This document shows positions 6,027 to 15,781 of a stretch of DNA of 25,720 nt, piece by piece. Below the pieces are notes generated by a model, which was given only the letters and a program-made list of their open reading frames with translations, was not told where the DNA came from and searched no databases. The translations under genes and the position numbers were made by a program. The stretch is from IMG/VR virus record IMGVR_UViG_3300042691_025718, positions 1 to 25,720 of that record. One strand, given 5' to 3'. Within the stretch, counting starts at the first letter, position 1, and each line of letters starts with the position of its first letter. The stretch comes from a virus.

Positions 6027-9000
6027 ATGCCTAGATACGCACCATTACCGTCAGTTTCGATTGACCCTCGAAATGAAGCAGAGCTTGTTCAAGCTGCTTC
6101 ACAAAGAGTATATCAAGCCTCTAACCAAACGTTAAACGACTTCAGCTCTGGAAACCCTCTGGCTGCTTTGCTGGAAGGGCAGGTTTTCGCGCAGGGTGAG
6201 TTTCTCTTTTGGGCGAACCAGCTGCCAGAAAAGATTCTGCTTGAGTGGATTGGTCCTTTCCTGGGTGCGATGAGACGCCTTGGGACTGCGTCTCTCGCTC
6301 GTCTTGTACTTACAATACCGCCTTCAAACAGCCCCGTCACAATTCCCTCCGGCTCTTCGTTCACAACTGACCCGAACATCACCGGCGGCCAAGTTTATTC
6401 TTTCCTGACTGCTGAGAATTACACTTTCTCGCCAGGAGAGACGGTTATTTACGTGCCGGTATTCTCAGAGTTTGTCGGGTCGCTTTACAACGTGCCTGCG
6501 AACTCGATCGTCGGCTCTTCAGCGATAAACGTCGCTGGTTTGAGTGCAATAAATCCTGAGCCCGCAACCGGTGGATCGGACGTTGAAACTTACCAGGAAG
6601 TTCAGGAACGTTTTTTCACGTTAATTCGTCGAAAGAACCCTGTAAGCGCGCAAGATTGGCAGGACTTCTTCATCGACTTTTACGGAGTAGGGACTCAAAC
6701 ATCGGTGCAACCCAACAGAGGGTCTGAATTCTCGTACAATTACTTAACCGACTACATCCTACCAAGCGGTCAAGTATCATTCTTCGTTCTTGGTCCTGGC
6801 GGTGTTGAACTAACTGAGGAACAACTCAGCAGGGGTCAAAATGTGGTGAACTTCTCTGTTCCGGTCGGAACAACGGGACACCTGTATCCCCTAACACTTA
6901 GCCAGGTTCAATACGACATTACCCTGGAAGTGGATGCCAACAGTTCTTTCGGAGTGAATCTACGGAACTCCTCGTTGAACTTCCGGGACAGGCTTTTCCA
7001 GTTGCTTCAGCCCGGCAACGTTTTTCCTTCCTCTACCGATCCGAGCGTAAGCGACGTTGATTCCGCTTTCTACGCAACGTTTGACGCGGACACTCGGTAC
7101 GTTAACCCGCGAATTGTAACCGCGAAGGCATACAACACTCCGCCACAACTCGGACCTTCTGCTGCGCTTTATACGCAGGTCTACGCTTTTGACCCATCTG
7201 AGCAACTTCTGAACCAAAACGACTTGGTTTTGGAGACGATTCCGACAACGTCTTATTATCCCGTCCTTACCTCTTTTACTCCGTACTCTGCCGAAAAGAA
7301 AGATCAGACGATTTACGGAAATCTGGTCATGAGGCAAATTCAACTTCTGCAAGCGGGAAGTTACAACCAAGGTGACGTTGTTTACTGGAGCCCAGCGAGC
7401 GGTGGCGACGGAAAACTCCATGTGATCCTTGACAACATCAACATCGGCTCCTTAGCAGAAATTCCCCTTCTCATTTCAGCTGGAGGCAAGATATCCGGAG
7501 AGAAAACCTACTCACCGTGGTCGATTGGAAACAGCTACGTAAGCGGTTTTGGCAGTTTTTACGACCCCGAGATAGTAGAATACGACTATGTTCCAGGTGA
7601 CGGTCAGTTCGTTCCCGAAACGCCCCAAGAACTCTTGATCGGTCCCATTTCCGCCTTAGGGACAATTACTCCTGGTTTGGGATACACAGACGGAAATTAT
7701 ACGAATGTTCCTTTTGTTAACACCACTGGATTCGGCGTGGGGGCAACAGCAAACATCACGGTTTCCGGCGGCGTTGTGACAGACGTGGCGCTTATCTTCC
7801 CCGGTGAAGGTTATACACCAGGGTCGATTTTAACAGCAGATGATTCAAACCTTGGCAACAGTGGAGTTGGCGCTGGTTTCAGCATCCCTGTTACAGCAGT
7901 TACCGTCCCAAGAATCGGGAGTTTGGTTTGGGTTGTTGATCAAAACTTCACTCTCGAGGCTCCCTCAAATATCACAACAAGCGCACTTTCCGCAGGTCTT
8001 TTAGGAAGTTCGGTGGTTCCCGACTCCCTGGTTCCCGGAAACTCGTATTTGTCTGGAACGTGGGTTACCACTCCTCAAATCGGATCCGGACCGAATGCGG
8101 TGGCAGACCCTTACTACAACTACGTGGACCCCTTGAAGGGTGGCGTGAACAAATTTGCCTACGTTTTGCAGGGATTTGTGTACGAGCCAAACGACTTAGC
8201 GGTCAAAGAATACTTCGACACACTTGTTGAGCTCGGAATCATTCAAGAAATCGTGGTTCAAAATGCAGACCTCGGTTTGCCAGTGTACAAGTACAAACCC
8301 CGTTTCCCGGTGGGAACCTACCTGGAGTACAAGGAATCGAGTGTGTCAGCACCACAGTATTTTGTAGCAACTCAGTACTTCACGCCGGACAGCACTTTGA
8401 TTAACGATTTGCTGGATCAAAACCTCGTTTTACCGTTGGCTTACACGCCTTCTCAGGTAGTTTCACTTGCTGAGTCTATTAACAACGGCACGGTTAAAAC
8501 TCCGCAGAGAATGTTCCGGTTCTTCAAGGGTGACACCACATTCTTCAGACAAGGTAGTGAGATTCTTTCCTACACTGCGACGACGAACGTAACACCTCTG
8601 TTTGACTTTTCAGTCTACTTTCAGAACCAAGTGTTTGTGCCCTCGGCTGATGTCGCTGACAGCGCCCTCCTGACTCTGCCGTACATTCCCTATTTCAACC
8701 CGGACTACTCGCTCTACTCCGAGGATACGATTGTTTCGGAGGATGGTAGAAACTTGTATCGAGTCATGCGAGCTTTCTCGCCAGTGCCAACCGTTACCGA
8801 CTGGACGAACACCACTGTCGTCAACACAACCAGAATCGAAGAGTACGAAGGTAACCTTCTTCGGTACGTGAATGCTTACACTTGCGACGAGCAGATCAAA
8901 TCTCAGTTTGGTCGGGATATCTCGGCGATCAAACTTGGTATCGCAAGCATTACGTTAATCCCTAAGAATGGTGGCAGGTTCAGTAACGCTTCGGCTCCCT

Positions 9001-9119
9001 ACTTGTACGTTTGGGAGAACGCTTCTACTTCGACGGAAGTTCCGCAGCTTTCCTGGTTCACTGGAACAACCTACCCCTATTCGCCGCCGAACTATAGAAA
9101 CGGGACTATGGGGCTATGA
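6027..9119 (+). CDS. baseplate wedge protein, T4 gp6/baseplate J-like
   Basis: This 1030-aa protein has ATG 6027 preceded by GAGG (6016-6019). The N-terminal third matches the gp6/J family as found in cyanophages: SIDPRNEAELVQAASQRVYQ (11-30), LNDFSSGNPLAALLEGQVFA (36-55), LPEKILLEWIG, a VTIPSGSSF turn (104-112), and the ETYQEVQERFFTLIRRKNPVSAQDW segment (about 187-211). Members build the baseplate ring that clamps the tail tube. Residues about 541-628 form a Gly-rich inserted domain (see findings). The C-terminal 400 residues are beta-rich and unassigned. T4 gp6 is 660 aa, so this copy is much enlarged. It overlaps the next gene by four bases (ATGA), which indicates translational coupling. 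Confidence 0.85.
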   Translation: MPRYAPLPSVSIDPRNEAELVQAASQRVYQASNQTLNDFSSGNPLAALLEGQVFAQGEFLFWANQLPEKILLEWIGPFLGAMRRLGTASLARLVLTIPPSNSPVTIPSGSSFTTDPNITGGQVYSFLTAENYTFSPGETVIYVPVFSEFVGSLYNVPANSIVGSSAINVAGLSAINPEPATGGSDVETYQEVQERFFTLIRRKNPVSAQDWQDFFIDFYGVGTQTSVQPNRGSEFSYNYLTDYILPSGQVSFFVLGPGGVELTEEQLSRGQNVVNFSVPVGTTGHLYPLTLSQVQYDITLEVDANSSFGVNLRNSSLNFRDRLFQLLQPGNVFPSSTDPSVSDVDSAFYATFDADTRYVNPRIVTAKAYNTPPQLGPSAALYTQVYAFDPSEQLLNQNDLVLETIPTTSYYPVLTSFTPYSAEKKDQTIYGNLVMRQIQLLQAGSYNQGDVVYWSPASGGDGKLHVILDNINIGSLAEIPLLISAGGKISGEKTYSPWSIGNSYVSGFGSFYDPEIVEYDYVPGDGQFVPETPQELLIGPISALGTITPGLGYTDGNYTNVPFVNTTGFGVGATANITVSGGVVTDVALIFPGEGYTPGSILTADDSNLGNSGVGAGFSIPVTAVTVPRIGSLVWVVDQNFTLEAPSNITTSALSAGLLGSSVVPDSLVPGNSYLSGTWVTTPQIGSGPNAVADPYYNYVDPLKGGVNKFAYVLQGFVYEPNDLAVKEYFDTLVELGIIQEIVVQNADLGLPVYKYKPRFPVGTYLEYKESSVSAPQYFVATQYFTPDSTLINDLLDQNLVLPLAYTPSQVVSLAESINNGTVKTPQRMFRFFKGDTTFFRQGSEILSYTATTNVTPLFDFSVYFQNQVFVPSADVADSALLTLPYIPYFNPDYSLYSEDTIVSEDGRNLYRVMRAFSPVPTVTDWTNTTVVNTTRIEEYEGNLLRYVNAYTCDEQIKSQFGRDISAIKLGIASITLIPKNGGRFSNASAPYLYVWENASTSTEVPQLSWFTGTTYPYSPPNYRNGTMGL

Positions 9120-10399
9120 GTCAACAGCTTATTCCCATTGACGGTGGGGTTCAAACCATTCAGACGAGCACTCAAGGTAGGACTATTAGCACCTTGTCTG
9201 ATCAGTCAATCGAGGTTAAGAACCTGAGAACCAGGGAAACCGAGTGGATTCCAGGGGGAAGGCCGATTTACAGACGCTTGCCCGCTGTAAGTGAGACCTA
9301 CCAGGTCAACTTCTTTGACATAATTCCTGCGTCAAACACTGCTATTCAGCTTGACACAGTTCAAGATGTGGGATATGTTTTTATCCCGTGGGGAGAGGGC
9401 ATCTTCGGACCTACTTCCCTTGAGGTGGTTGCTTCTGCAACTTTTGAAAACTTGATTGTCAAGTCGGGTCAGGTTGTGTGGAAGTATGGGACGATCGCAG
9501 TCCCTCCGACCATTCTCAATCTGCAGGAGTTGGACTTCGACAGCGGTCGCTATCTTGTTGCTTATCAGCTTAGCTACGACGACAGCCCGGTTGAACATCT
9601 TTACCAAGTTAACGACTATTTGTTAACTGGAACCAAGTTGCTGATCACATCGAGCACCGATTCGGTTATCGGGTGGAGATACCCTGCTCTAAACGCTTTC
9701 CTAAGCTCAGACACTTTTTGGTCGAACCAGGACAGCTACTTCCCGCCTTCAACTCAGCCCACTTCCACTTTCCTGGAGTGGGTTAGTGGCGATGACCTAC
9801 CTTCGGCTTTTTCAAAGGTTGTTTTGCGGTGCCCGTCAGGTTCGAGCTTTTCTGGAAGCGCAACGTTGAGCTATGTTCTAAACAACGTTCCGCAAGAAGT
9901 TGTCACAGCTTCTGTGAGTCTAGACGAAACTAGTCAATACTTCGAGTTTCTTATCCCTTCGCCTAGTTTTCAAACCGGGTGGAGAGTGGATTTCACCGAT
10001 CTGAACATGAAAATTCAGACGATCACTGTGTCAGGGATAGTTACCAAGATGACGAAGAAAGCTGGAGCTTCTTCGCGTTGTGCGCTTTCAATCTACCCTG
10101 AGAACGCTGTTCCAAACACAGTTACAAACACTGACGGGGAAGAAATTCCCGTAACCTACTGCAACCTTGCATTCATAGATGTTGGCTCAGACTATCTGTT
10201 GCAAGACATACAGGATATTCGACCAATCATTCACCGCGAATACAAACCAGTTGCGGACTGGTTGACGAAACCTTTCGATGAAGAACTCATCGACTTCTAT
10301 GAGCAATTCTCAGGGTATTCTGTTTTGTGGATGAACCCGGTCGTCTGCATGAGCCAAGAATATCTGTCTCTTGAACTTTACGGTGTGGAACTAACTTAA
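9116..10399 (+). CDS. large beta-rich tail/baseplate protein, unknown family
   Basis: This 427-aa protein has an ATG that overlaps the stop of the wedge gene. It is predicted to be mostly beta structure with few Lys. A segment GWRVDFTDLNMKIQTITVSG followed by IVTKM (around residues 290-314) resembles a segment in the following protein, so the two may share a fold module. The C-terminal part contains a helical stretch (PFDEELIDFYEQFSG). It sits directly between the gp6-like wedge and the 1027-aa protein and abuts the latter (TAA then ATG), so it is probably a baseplate wedge or tail-fibre attachment subunit. No family was recognised. Confidence 0.7.
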   Translation: MSQQLIPIDGGVQTIQTSTQGRTISTLSDQSIEVKNLRTRETEWIPGGRPIYRRLPAVSETYQVNFFDIIPASNTAIQLDTVQDVGYVFIPWGEGIFGPTSLEVVASATFENLIVKSGQVVWKYGTIAVPPTILNLQELDFDSGRYLVAYQLSYDDSPVEHLYQVNDYLLTGTKLLITSSTDSVIGWRYPALNAFLSSDTFWSNQDSYFPPSTQPTSTFLEWVSGDDLPSAFSKVVLRCPSGSSFSGSATLSYVLNNVPQEVVTASVSLDETSQYFEFLIPSPSFQTGWRVDFTDLNMKIQTITVSGIVTKMTKKAGASSRCALSIYPENAVPNTVTNTDGEEIPVTYCNLAFIDVGSDYLLQDIQDIRPIIHREYKPVADWLTKPFDEELIDFYEQFSGYSVLWMNPVVCMSQEYLSLELYGVELT

Positions 10400-13300
10400 A
10401 TGACAGAAGCAAATCCTAGTTTTAGTCCAAGCGAATTTGAGCTTCGGAATTCCACTAACAAGTATCTGTCACCCGAGCAAACCACTCAGGTTGACCTTGC
10501 CCAGTCACGAGTAAACGGGCAACTGGACTTCCTGGCGCAAATGCTGGGCTGGAGCGGAAGCAACTACTGGACAAATCTCCCTGAAACCGTTTCTCAGAAA
10601 AGGCAACTTCTGGGGGGAACGTTCGGAGTATACAACAATTTCGTTCTTCCTCGTGTCTTCTCTGTCAGAACCTGGGACAATATTGAAGATTTTTCCGCAC
10701 CGAATGTTGCAGTTGTTGAGATTGAAAGAGACGACCGAATTTCCGCAGGGCAGACGGCATACCTTGACACCGATAGTTACACCATTCAGTCGCTCTCGGA
10801 AACTTCCGGCAGAATGCTTCTGAACTTTGGGGAAGTAGACGACACATTCTTCACAAAGATCAACAGCAATGTTCAGCTGCGAATTGACGTTCCTGGCGCA
10901 AGACCAGCACCGTTTCTTCGTCCGAGCATCGGAGTTGCTGGAGATAATTCTTTCCACTGTAAGGAAGAACTATCTTTTAGTCCCGTAGCGACTTTGTTTG
11001 ATGGTCCGACTTTGTTCGATGTTCCGACTCCAACTATTGGGAAACTTATTTTGTTCCCGAGTTACGACACCGGCGAACTTTTTCCTTACCTTTTCCCCAT
11101 CTTGTTCGCGGGATCTGTATATGCGTTCGACAAACCTGTGTTCCTGTCGTACAGCAGTTCTCTGAGTGTAGATATCGCCCCTGAGTACGACGAAACGATT
11201 GAGCGCTGGGTGCTTAGATTACCGGCCAATCTGACCCCGACTTCTGTAGGAGTTACCGCATTTCTGTCGACAGACGGCTATAGCCTTGAAGTTAAGATTC
11301 AAAGTTGGGTTGACCCGTCTGATTGGGGAGGGTCTTGCAGCCTTGAGAATTTCCGTGGAGCGTGGGGAAACAAAGGTGGTGCGCTGCCATTCAACTTGGC
11401 GTTCGACAGTCTTTCCATTCACGGGTACGACGAAGAAAAGTCCCTATATTTCCCCACTCTTGAGAGAAGTTTGGAGTTCAACGATCTGGTAGACCGGGTT
11501 TATGCACAGCGGGCTGAAGTTGATGCGGGCATTCCAGGTGATCTGCCGCCAGGGAAACTTTGGTGGAACAGTTCCACAGGAAAACTCGCGGTCCAAGTGA
11601 AGCAAGAAGGTGATTGCCCATTTTGGGTGGAAGTCACCTACAGAGAAGCACCTGAACAAGAGTTGATCCCTGACTTTGTGTTTCCGGATGTCGATTCCTT
11701 TTTGTCAGGTTTCGGTCAGGTGCCAGAAAATACGACTTGCATCGTCATTGTTGACATACAAGGTTTAACCGACTCGGCGAACATTCTAGGCATTGAAGGG
11801 GGATTCCCTGGTCCTGGTAGTTTGTACCTGTACCCTCAGCCCGGAACGCAGTACTGGGTTCCGATTCGTTTCCTATTTCAGAACGAGTTCGACTTCTCTG
11901 CGGCGAGCCAAGGTATACCGTTAAATGTGCCGACCTACGTTTACAACTCAGATGGGCTTTCGCCGTCCACTTCAAACTACTCGGTCAACAATTTAGAGTT
12001 TGTGGTCTCAGGGCAATACCAAACAATCCTGTGCAAGGAAGAAAATAACTTTGACTGGACCTTGTTTCCAGACTCAATCTTGAAGTTTATTGCGGACAGT
12101 TCTCTTTATGACGGTCCGCTGGAAGGCGAACTGTGGTGGGATTACGCTGACGCGAACGTAGGGGCGCGTAATGCTCAGATTTTGCTTGAAAGCGGGTGGA
12201 CCCCCTTGAATGACAACGTGGCACTTTCATCTCCGCCAAGCACTTACGACCCTAGTACAATACGTTTCTATTGTGATGGGAACTTGCTCGAGAACGGGCA
12301 AAGCCTCGTAACAACAGACTACAACATTTCCTACGAAACCGCAACAGTAGTGGGTTCTTACAGTTTCACATACCGAGCTTTCAACCTTCAAGGAAAAACA
12401 CAATTCCCCCGGATTGAAATCTCCGACTCACTAACCTCTTCGTATCGTCTGGACATCTCGTCGTTGGTTTTCAGCGGCGTGATTTACAAGATGTCCCCCA
12501 ACGTCTACGATGCTGAAACCCCCCTAAGGTTGTGGAAGACCCAGCACCTTCAAAGCTCAGACTCAGAGAGTTTGATTGCGCGGGGAACTTATCCGAACCC
12601 GCTGGTAGCGGACCTCAACAACGGGCCAGCTCTCGATAACTGGCAACGTTTCTTCGTTCGTCTCCCTCTCGATTACGGTCGCAATGAGGCACTGTGGCAG
12701 AAGACTGCCCTGGTTTGCGAAGATTTCGCTTACTTCGGTAGCAACATCGAGCCGGAGAGAATGGATTGCCCGCCACCTGCGAGCCTTCCGGAAATTTACG
12801 AAGAAGTTTCCCTCCGGGGCGACAGAACGGATTACACCTACGTGTATTCTGAGCCTTACTTCTACTCTACCGTTCTGTACGACGATTTCTCGTTTGTGGA
12901 TGCGTCCTACACAAATGCTTCGGTTCGCCCGATCGTCGATATTGACTACGACGATTTCACGGAAGCGCAGTTTGTGGAGTACGACCCTCTTCACAACCGA
13001 CTCGTAGACTTCTCTAAAGAAGGTTTTGGTAACTGGCAAGGTGTTTACTTGAACATCAGCGCATGCAGTTTCCTTTCAGGGTACTATGTGAATGACCTTC
13101 TGGACGGAGCGGTAGAGTTAATTGAAGCGCCAGTCTGGGACGCAAGCATTTACAAGTTCCCCCCAACCTGCAACAATCCGTCAAAGACTTACGATGTAGA
13201 TGCAAACAACTACAAGATCGGTTACGCATACTTTGTGGCCGATGCGTCCGCTGCTGAGGATGGTTTCTTCGACGTTCAGCAGGAAGCAGCGTGGAGATTT

Positions 13301-13483
13301 GCTGAAACGCAACCGCAAACTCTTTACATCACACCGGATTGCCCTGCCGAGCCTTCCGGACCCGGAGAGCCAATCACTGTGACAATCTTGCCGACACCGC
13401 CTCCTATAGACTCGCCCACCTTTGAAGCCACTTGGTTAAACTGCAGCAGTCTAACTTCCTTTCCCGTAGCTAACCCGGAGTAG
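10400..13483 (+). CDS. 1027-aa tail structural protein ending in a BspA-like repeat
   Basis: The ATG follows the previous TAA with no gap. The protein is large, acidic and beta-rich. It has two modules of a type common in tail-fibre proteins: LPPGKLWWNSSTGKLAVQV (residues about 383-401) and a second GELWWDYADANVGARNAQ module (about 575-592). A segment SSYRLDISSLVFSGVIYKM (about 677-695) parallels a segment in the preceding protein. A Pro-rich linker (ILPTPPPIDSP) leads to a single BspA-like repeat unit, FEATWLNCSSLTSFP, at the very end. The following protein carries the rest of such repeats. The role is probably baseplate wedge or proximal tail fibre. The exact family is not recognised. Confidence 0.7.
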   Translation: MTEANPSFSPSEFELRNSTNKYLSPEQTTQVDLAQSRVNGQLDFLAQMLGWSGSNYWTNLPETVSQKRQLLGGTFGVYNNFVLPRVFSVRTWDNIEDFSAPNVAVVEIERDDRISAGQTAYLDTDSYTIQSLSETSGRMLLNFGEVDDTFFTKINSNVQLRIDVPGARPAPFLRPSIGVAGDNSFHCKEELSFSPVATLFDGPTLFDVPTPTIGKLILFPSYDTGELFPYLFPILFAGSVYAFDKPVFLSYSSSLSVDIAPEYDETIERWVLRLPANLTPTSVGVTAFLSTDGYSLEVKIQSWVDPSDWGGSCSLENFRGAWGNKGGALPFNLAFDSLSIHGYDEEKSLYFPTLERSLEFNDLVDRVYAQRAEVDAGIPGDLPPGKLWWNSSTGKLAVQVKQEGDCPFWVEVTYREAPEQELIPDFVFPDVDSFLSGFGQVPENTTCIVIVDIQGLTDSANILGIEGGFPGPGSLYLYPQPGTQYWVPIRFLFQNEFDFSAASQGIPLNVPTYVYNSDGLSPSTSNYSVNNLEFVVSGQYQTILCKEENNFDWTLFPDSILKFIADSSLYDGPLEGELWWDYADANVGARNAQILLESGWTPLNDNVALSSPPSTYDPSTIRFYCDGNLLENGQSLVTTDYNISYETATVVGSYSFTYRAFNLQGKTQFPRIEISDSLTSSYRLDISSLVFSGVIYKMSPNVYDAETPLRLWKTQHLQSSDSESLIARGTYPNPLVADLNNGPALDNWQRFFVRLPLDYGRNEALWQKTALVCEDFAYFGSNIEPERMDCPPPASLPEIYEEVSLRGDRTDYTYVYSEPYFYSTVLYDDFSFVDASYTNASVRPIVDIDYDDFTEAQFVEYDPLHNRLVDFSKEGFGNWQGVYLNISACSFLSGYYVNDLLDGAVELIEAPVWDASIYKFPPTCNNPSKTYDVDANNYKIGYAYFVADASAAEDGFFDVQQEAAWRFAETQPQTLYITPDCPAEPSGPGEPITVTILPTPPPIDSPTFEATWLNCSSLTSFPVANPE
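13421..13480 (+). repeat. solitary BspA-like repeat unit at the end of the 1027-aa protein
   Basis: The last 20 residues have the pattern F-x-x-TW-x-NCSSLTSFP. It is the same unit that is tandemly repeated in the next gene, which starts five bases after this region and in another frame. Confidence 0.75.
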
Positions 13484-13485
13484 TC

Positions 13486-15735
13486 ATGCCAAACTTCAAC
13501 TGTGACCCTAATGCAGACACTGCCGGATTGGTAGATTTATCCTACGGTTGGGATGGCTGCACCTCTATAGAGAGCTTCCCGCCCAAGGATTTCAGCTCAG
13601 GGCTTAATTTCAATTATACTTGGGCTAATTGCTCTTCAATGGCAACTATTTCTACGCTATATCTATACAACCAGTTGCGGGACGCAACCGAGTTCGTGCA
13701 GACGTGGGAGGGTTGTGAGAGTCTTACGAGTTTTGGAGCTTTGGATCTAAGCTCGGCCACTGTTTTTGACCGAACCTGGAAAAACTGCAGCAGTTTGACA
13801 AGTTTTCCGTTCATTTTTGTTAATTCGGGTACAACTTTTACTAACACCTGGGAAGGCTGCACCAGCCTTGAGACATTTCCGCCCAACATGTTTAACGCTT
13901 GCTCTGCATCAAACTATGCTGGAGCCTGGTTTGGGTGTGCACTTTCACCTCAAAGCATTGAGAATATTCTTGTTTCCCTTGACACCAGCGGGGTAGTGAA
14001 CGGTACGTGTAGTGTTGCTGGAGGGACCAACGCCTGCTTCGGGGAGTGGACTGCTCTTGCCACTGCCGCTTACGATAATCTAATTGATAAATCTTGGACG
14101 ATTAATTACAACGACTGCCTTCCCGGTTATCCGCCGATCACTATTGATTTAATTCCTGAGGCTCCCTCCCCTTATGCCCTACCTCTGACTGATTACACTA
14201 CTATAGATATTGTTATGCCTGCGGGTAGCGACCCTTTGATCGCAGGCCAATACAATCTTTTCACTCTCACTTTAACCCCACTTGCCGGAACCCCTGACCT
14301 CGACTACTTTTTCCCCATAATGGGGACAGGGTACGACTTCCTGGACGTGAATTACACCGGTAGTGTGTCAGGGGCCTGGGTTGGTTCACCCTGGGGACCG
14401 AATGGCCCCTTTTTCTCCCCCGTGAGGATTGGAAACGGCCCTGACTACGTATTCGTGTGTACGGCTTTAAACACTTCTTTGAACACGATTCCTGCTGGCT
14501 CGCTTCTAGGGAAGCTATATTTACACACTCCCCCCGTTTGTTCGGAGGGTGTTTCAACGGGCGCAAGCTGGGAAATTTCCATCTCACAAACAACTCAGCA
14601 AGAACTGGATGCTTCCTACGCCATTGGCCAGACTCTCTCTCCATTCTATCCTCCTTTCGAGCTTCGACCTGCGGTTATTGGAACCACAGATGTAACGTCG
14701 GGTTACACCGTTGACGGAGAACGGTTGACGTTCCCCAGTAGTGATCCAGCATATAGCTCACCCGAGTGCTTACCACCAAGTTCTGCTGCCGTCTTAAATT
14801 GGGGGTCAGTTTATGGACCCGGCGGCGTCTTCTATAGAACCAGGATATACATTGAGGACTCAAGTTACTATAACGACGCCTCTTACCTGGATTTAGACTA
14901 CTCAGGTCCTGAACCAGTTTCCGTACAACCTTACCTTGACCCCCCGTTCGAGAATAACGGTTGGTCTATTCTTAGCGCTCCTGTTGCTTACTACGGTCCA
15001 GTCATATACGCAACGGTTGTAGGCGTTCAACTTATAAGAGTTTGGGCTGGTCCTGACCCAGGGGGCGTTCTTGTGTGGTCTGATACCCCGCAACCACCCT
15101 CGCCCCCTGTTGCAATACAGCAGACTATCTATATTCGAAGCATTCTTGAAACCATCGATGGAAACCTGCTGACCGGAGAAGTTAACACCCCTGGACCCAA
15201 CCCGACTCTTCCGGTAGTTTCCGTGCCGCCTGTTGTGGGTGCTGGGGGACCAAGCAACCAAATTTTTGAGCTTATCAGTGATTCTATTGGATCCTACGGT
15301 ATATTCACCTTGAGTTCAAACGGTGATTTTGAGTACATTGTCGATTTAACCAACCCGATAGTCCTTAACCTCAGCCCTTACACCCCTCCTTACTACACCG
15401 GTGTGAGTGAACCATTTCAATTCCGTGTTACAGACCTCGCCGGAAACACTAGCGAGGGTGTTGTAAACGTTTCTATACAGGCCAGTTACACAAGGATCGC
15501 TGCTGCTTTCACTTACGATCCCATTCCCCCCGTTCCCCCAAATCAAGGGAGGAAAATGTGGCATCTAAACGTGGAACTTATCTCCACTTTGGCGGAGCCA
15601 AACACCATCTCTTACGGACTAAACTACCCGTGGACCGGCCCAGTAGAGTCGCCGCCCCTCTATACTACAGGATATACTGATGGGGCGGGTAATTGGCTTA
15701 TAGGTGGCCCTCCCCCTAGTGGTTTCTTTGATTGA
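13486..15735 (+). CDS. tail adhesin with BspA-like repeats and a VCBS-like domain
   Basis: This 749-aa protein starts at ATG 13486, two bases after the previous stop. Residues 20-150 contain six units of the type W-x-x-C-(S/T)SL-x-SFP with Trp at 22, 46, 74, 98, 122 and 148, about 24 residues apart. This is the BspA/DUF285-like leucine-rich repeat found in surface adhesins and in some marine phage tail proteins. A cap follows (NILVSLDTSG, later KSWTINYN). The middle is Pro/Gly/Tyr-rich beta structure. Residues about 555-665 look like a VCBS or cadherin-like domain (GNLLTGEVN, then SYGIFTLSSNGDFEY, then FRVTDLAGNTSEG). There is no signal peptide, as expected for a virion part. Host receptor binding is inferred. 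Confidence 0.75.
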   Translation: MPNFNCDPNADTAGLVDLSYGWDGCTSIESFPPKDFSSGLNFNYTWANCSSMATISTLYLYNQLRDATEFVQTWEGCESLTSFGALDLSSATVFDRTWKNCSSLTSFPFIFVNSGTTFTNTWEGCTSLETFPPNMFNACSASNYAGAWFGCALSPQSIENILVSLDTSGVVNGTCSVAGGTNACFGEWTALATAAYDNLIDKSWTINYNDCLPGYPPITIDLIPEAPSPYALPLTDYTTIDIVMPAGSDPLIAGQYNLFTLTLTPLAGTPDLDYFFPIMGTGYDFLDVNYTGSVSGAWVGSPWGPNGPFFSPVRIGNGPDYVFVCTALNTSLNTIPAGSLLGKLYLHTPPVCSEGVSTGASWEISISQTTQQELDASYAIGQTLSPFYPPFELRPAVIGTTDVTSGYTVDGERLTFPSSDPAYSSPECLPPSSAAVLNWGSVYGPGGVFYRTRIYIEDSSYYNDASYLDLDYSGPEPVSVQPYLDPPFENNGWSILSAPVAYYGPVIYATVVGVQLIRVWAGPDPGGVLVWSDTPQPPSPPVAIQQTIYIRSILETIDGNLLTGEVNTPGPNPTLPVVSVPPVVGAGGPSNQIFELISDSIGSYGIFTLSSNGDFEYIVDLTNPIVLNLSPYTPPYYTGVSEPFQFRVTDLAGNTSEGVVNVSIQASYTRIAAAFTYDPIPPVPPNQGRKMWHLNVELISTLAEPNTISYGLNYPWTGPVESPPLYTTGYTDGAGNWLIGGPPPSGFFD
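13543..14115 (+). repeat. BspA-like repeat array and C-cap
   Basis: Six protein-level repeats of about 24 residues (72 nt), each with a Trp, a Cys and a Ser-Leu core, are followed by a capping segment. The DNA copies have diverged, so this is an old or fast-evolving array rather than a recent duplication. Confidence 0.7.
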
Positions 15736-15740
15736 ACCCT

Positions 15741-15770
15741 AGACTGTGAGCGGGTAAAACTAAACAGTCT
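15741..15770 (+). promoter_or_regulatory. GGGTAAAA promoter-like element, copy 4, inside an inverted repeat
   Basis: The octamer is at 15752-15759, 22 nt before ATG 15782. It is flanked by perfect six-base arms, AGACTG (15741-15746) and CAGTCT (15765-15770). The arms could form a hairpin in RNA or a binding site in DNA. Other copies of the octamer do not show the same arms. Confidence 0.55.
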
Positions 15771-15781
15771 TCAACCCACAG

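Noticed and set aside
13466-13490. Programmed frameshift joining the 1027-aa and 749-aa proteins
   Set aside because: The two frames overlap by only a few bases, no slippery heptamer or downstream structure is obvious, and the joined protein would break the 24-residue repeat spacing.
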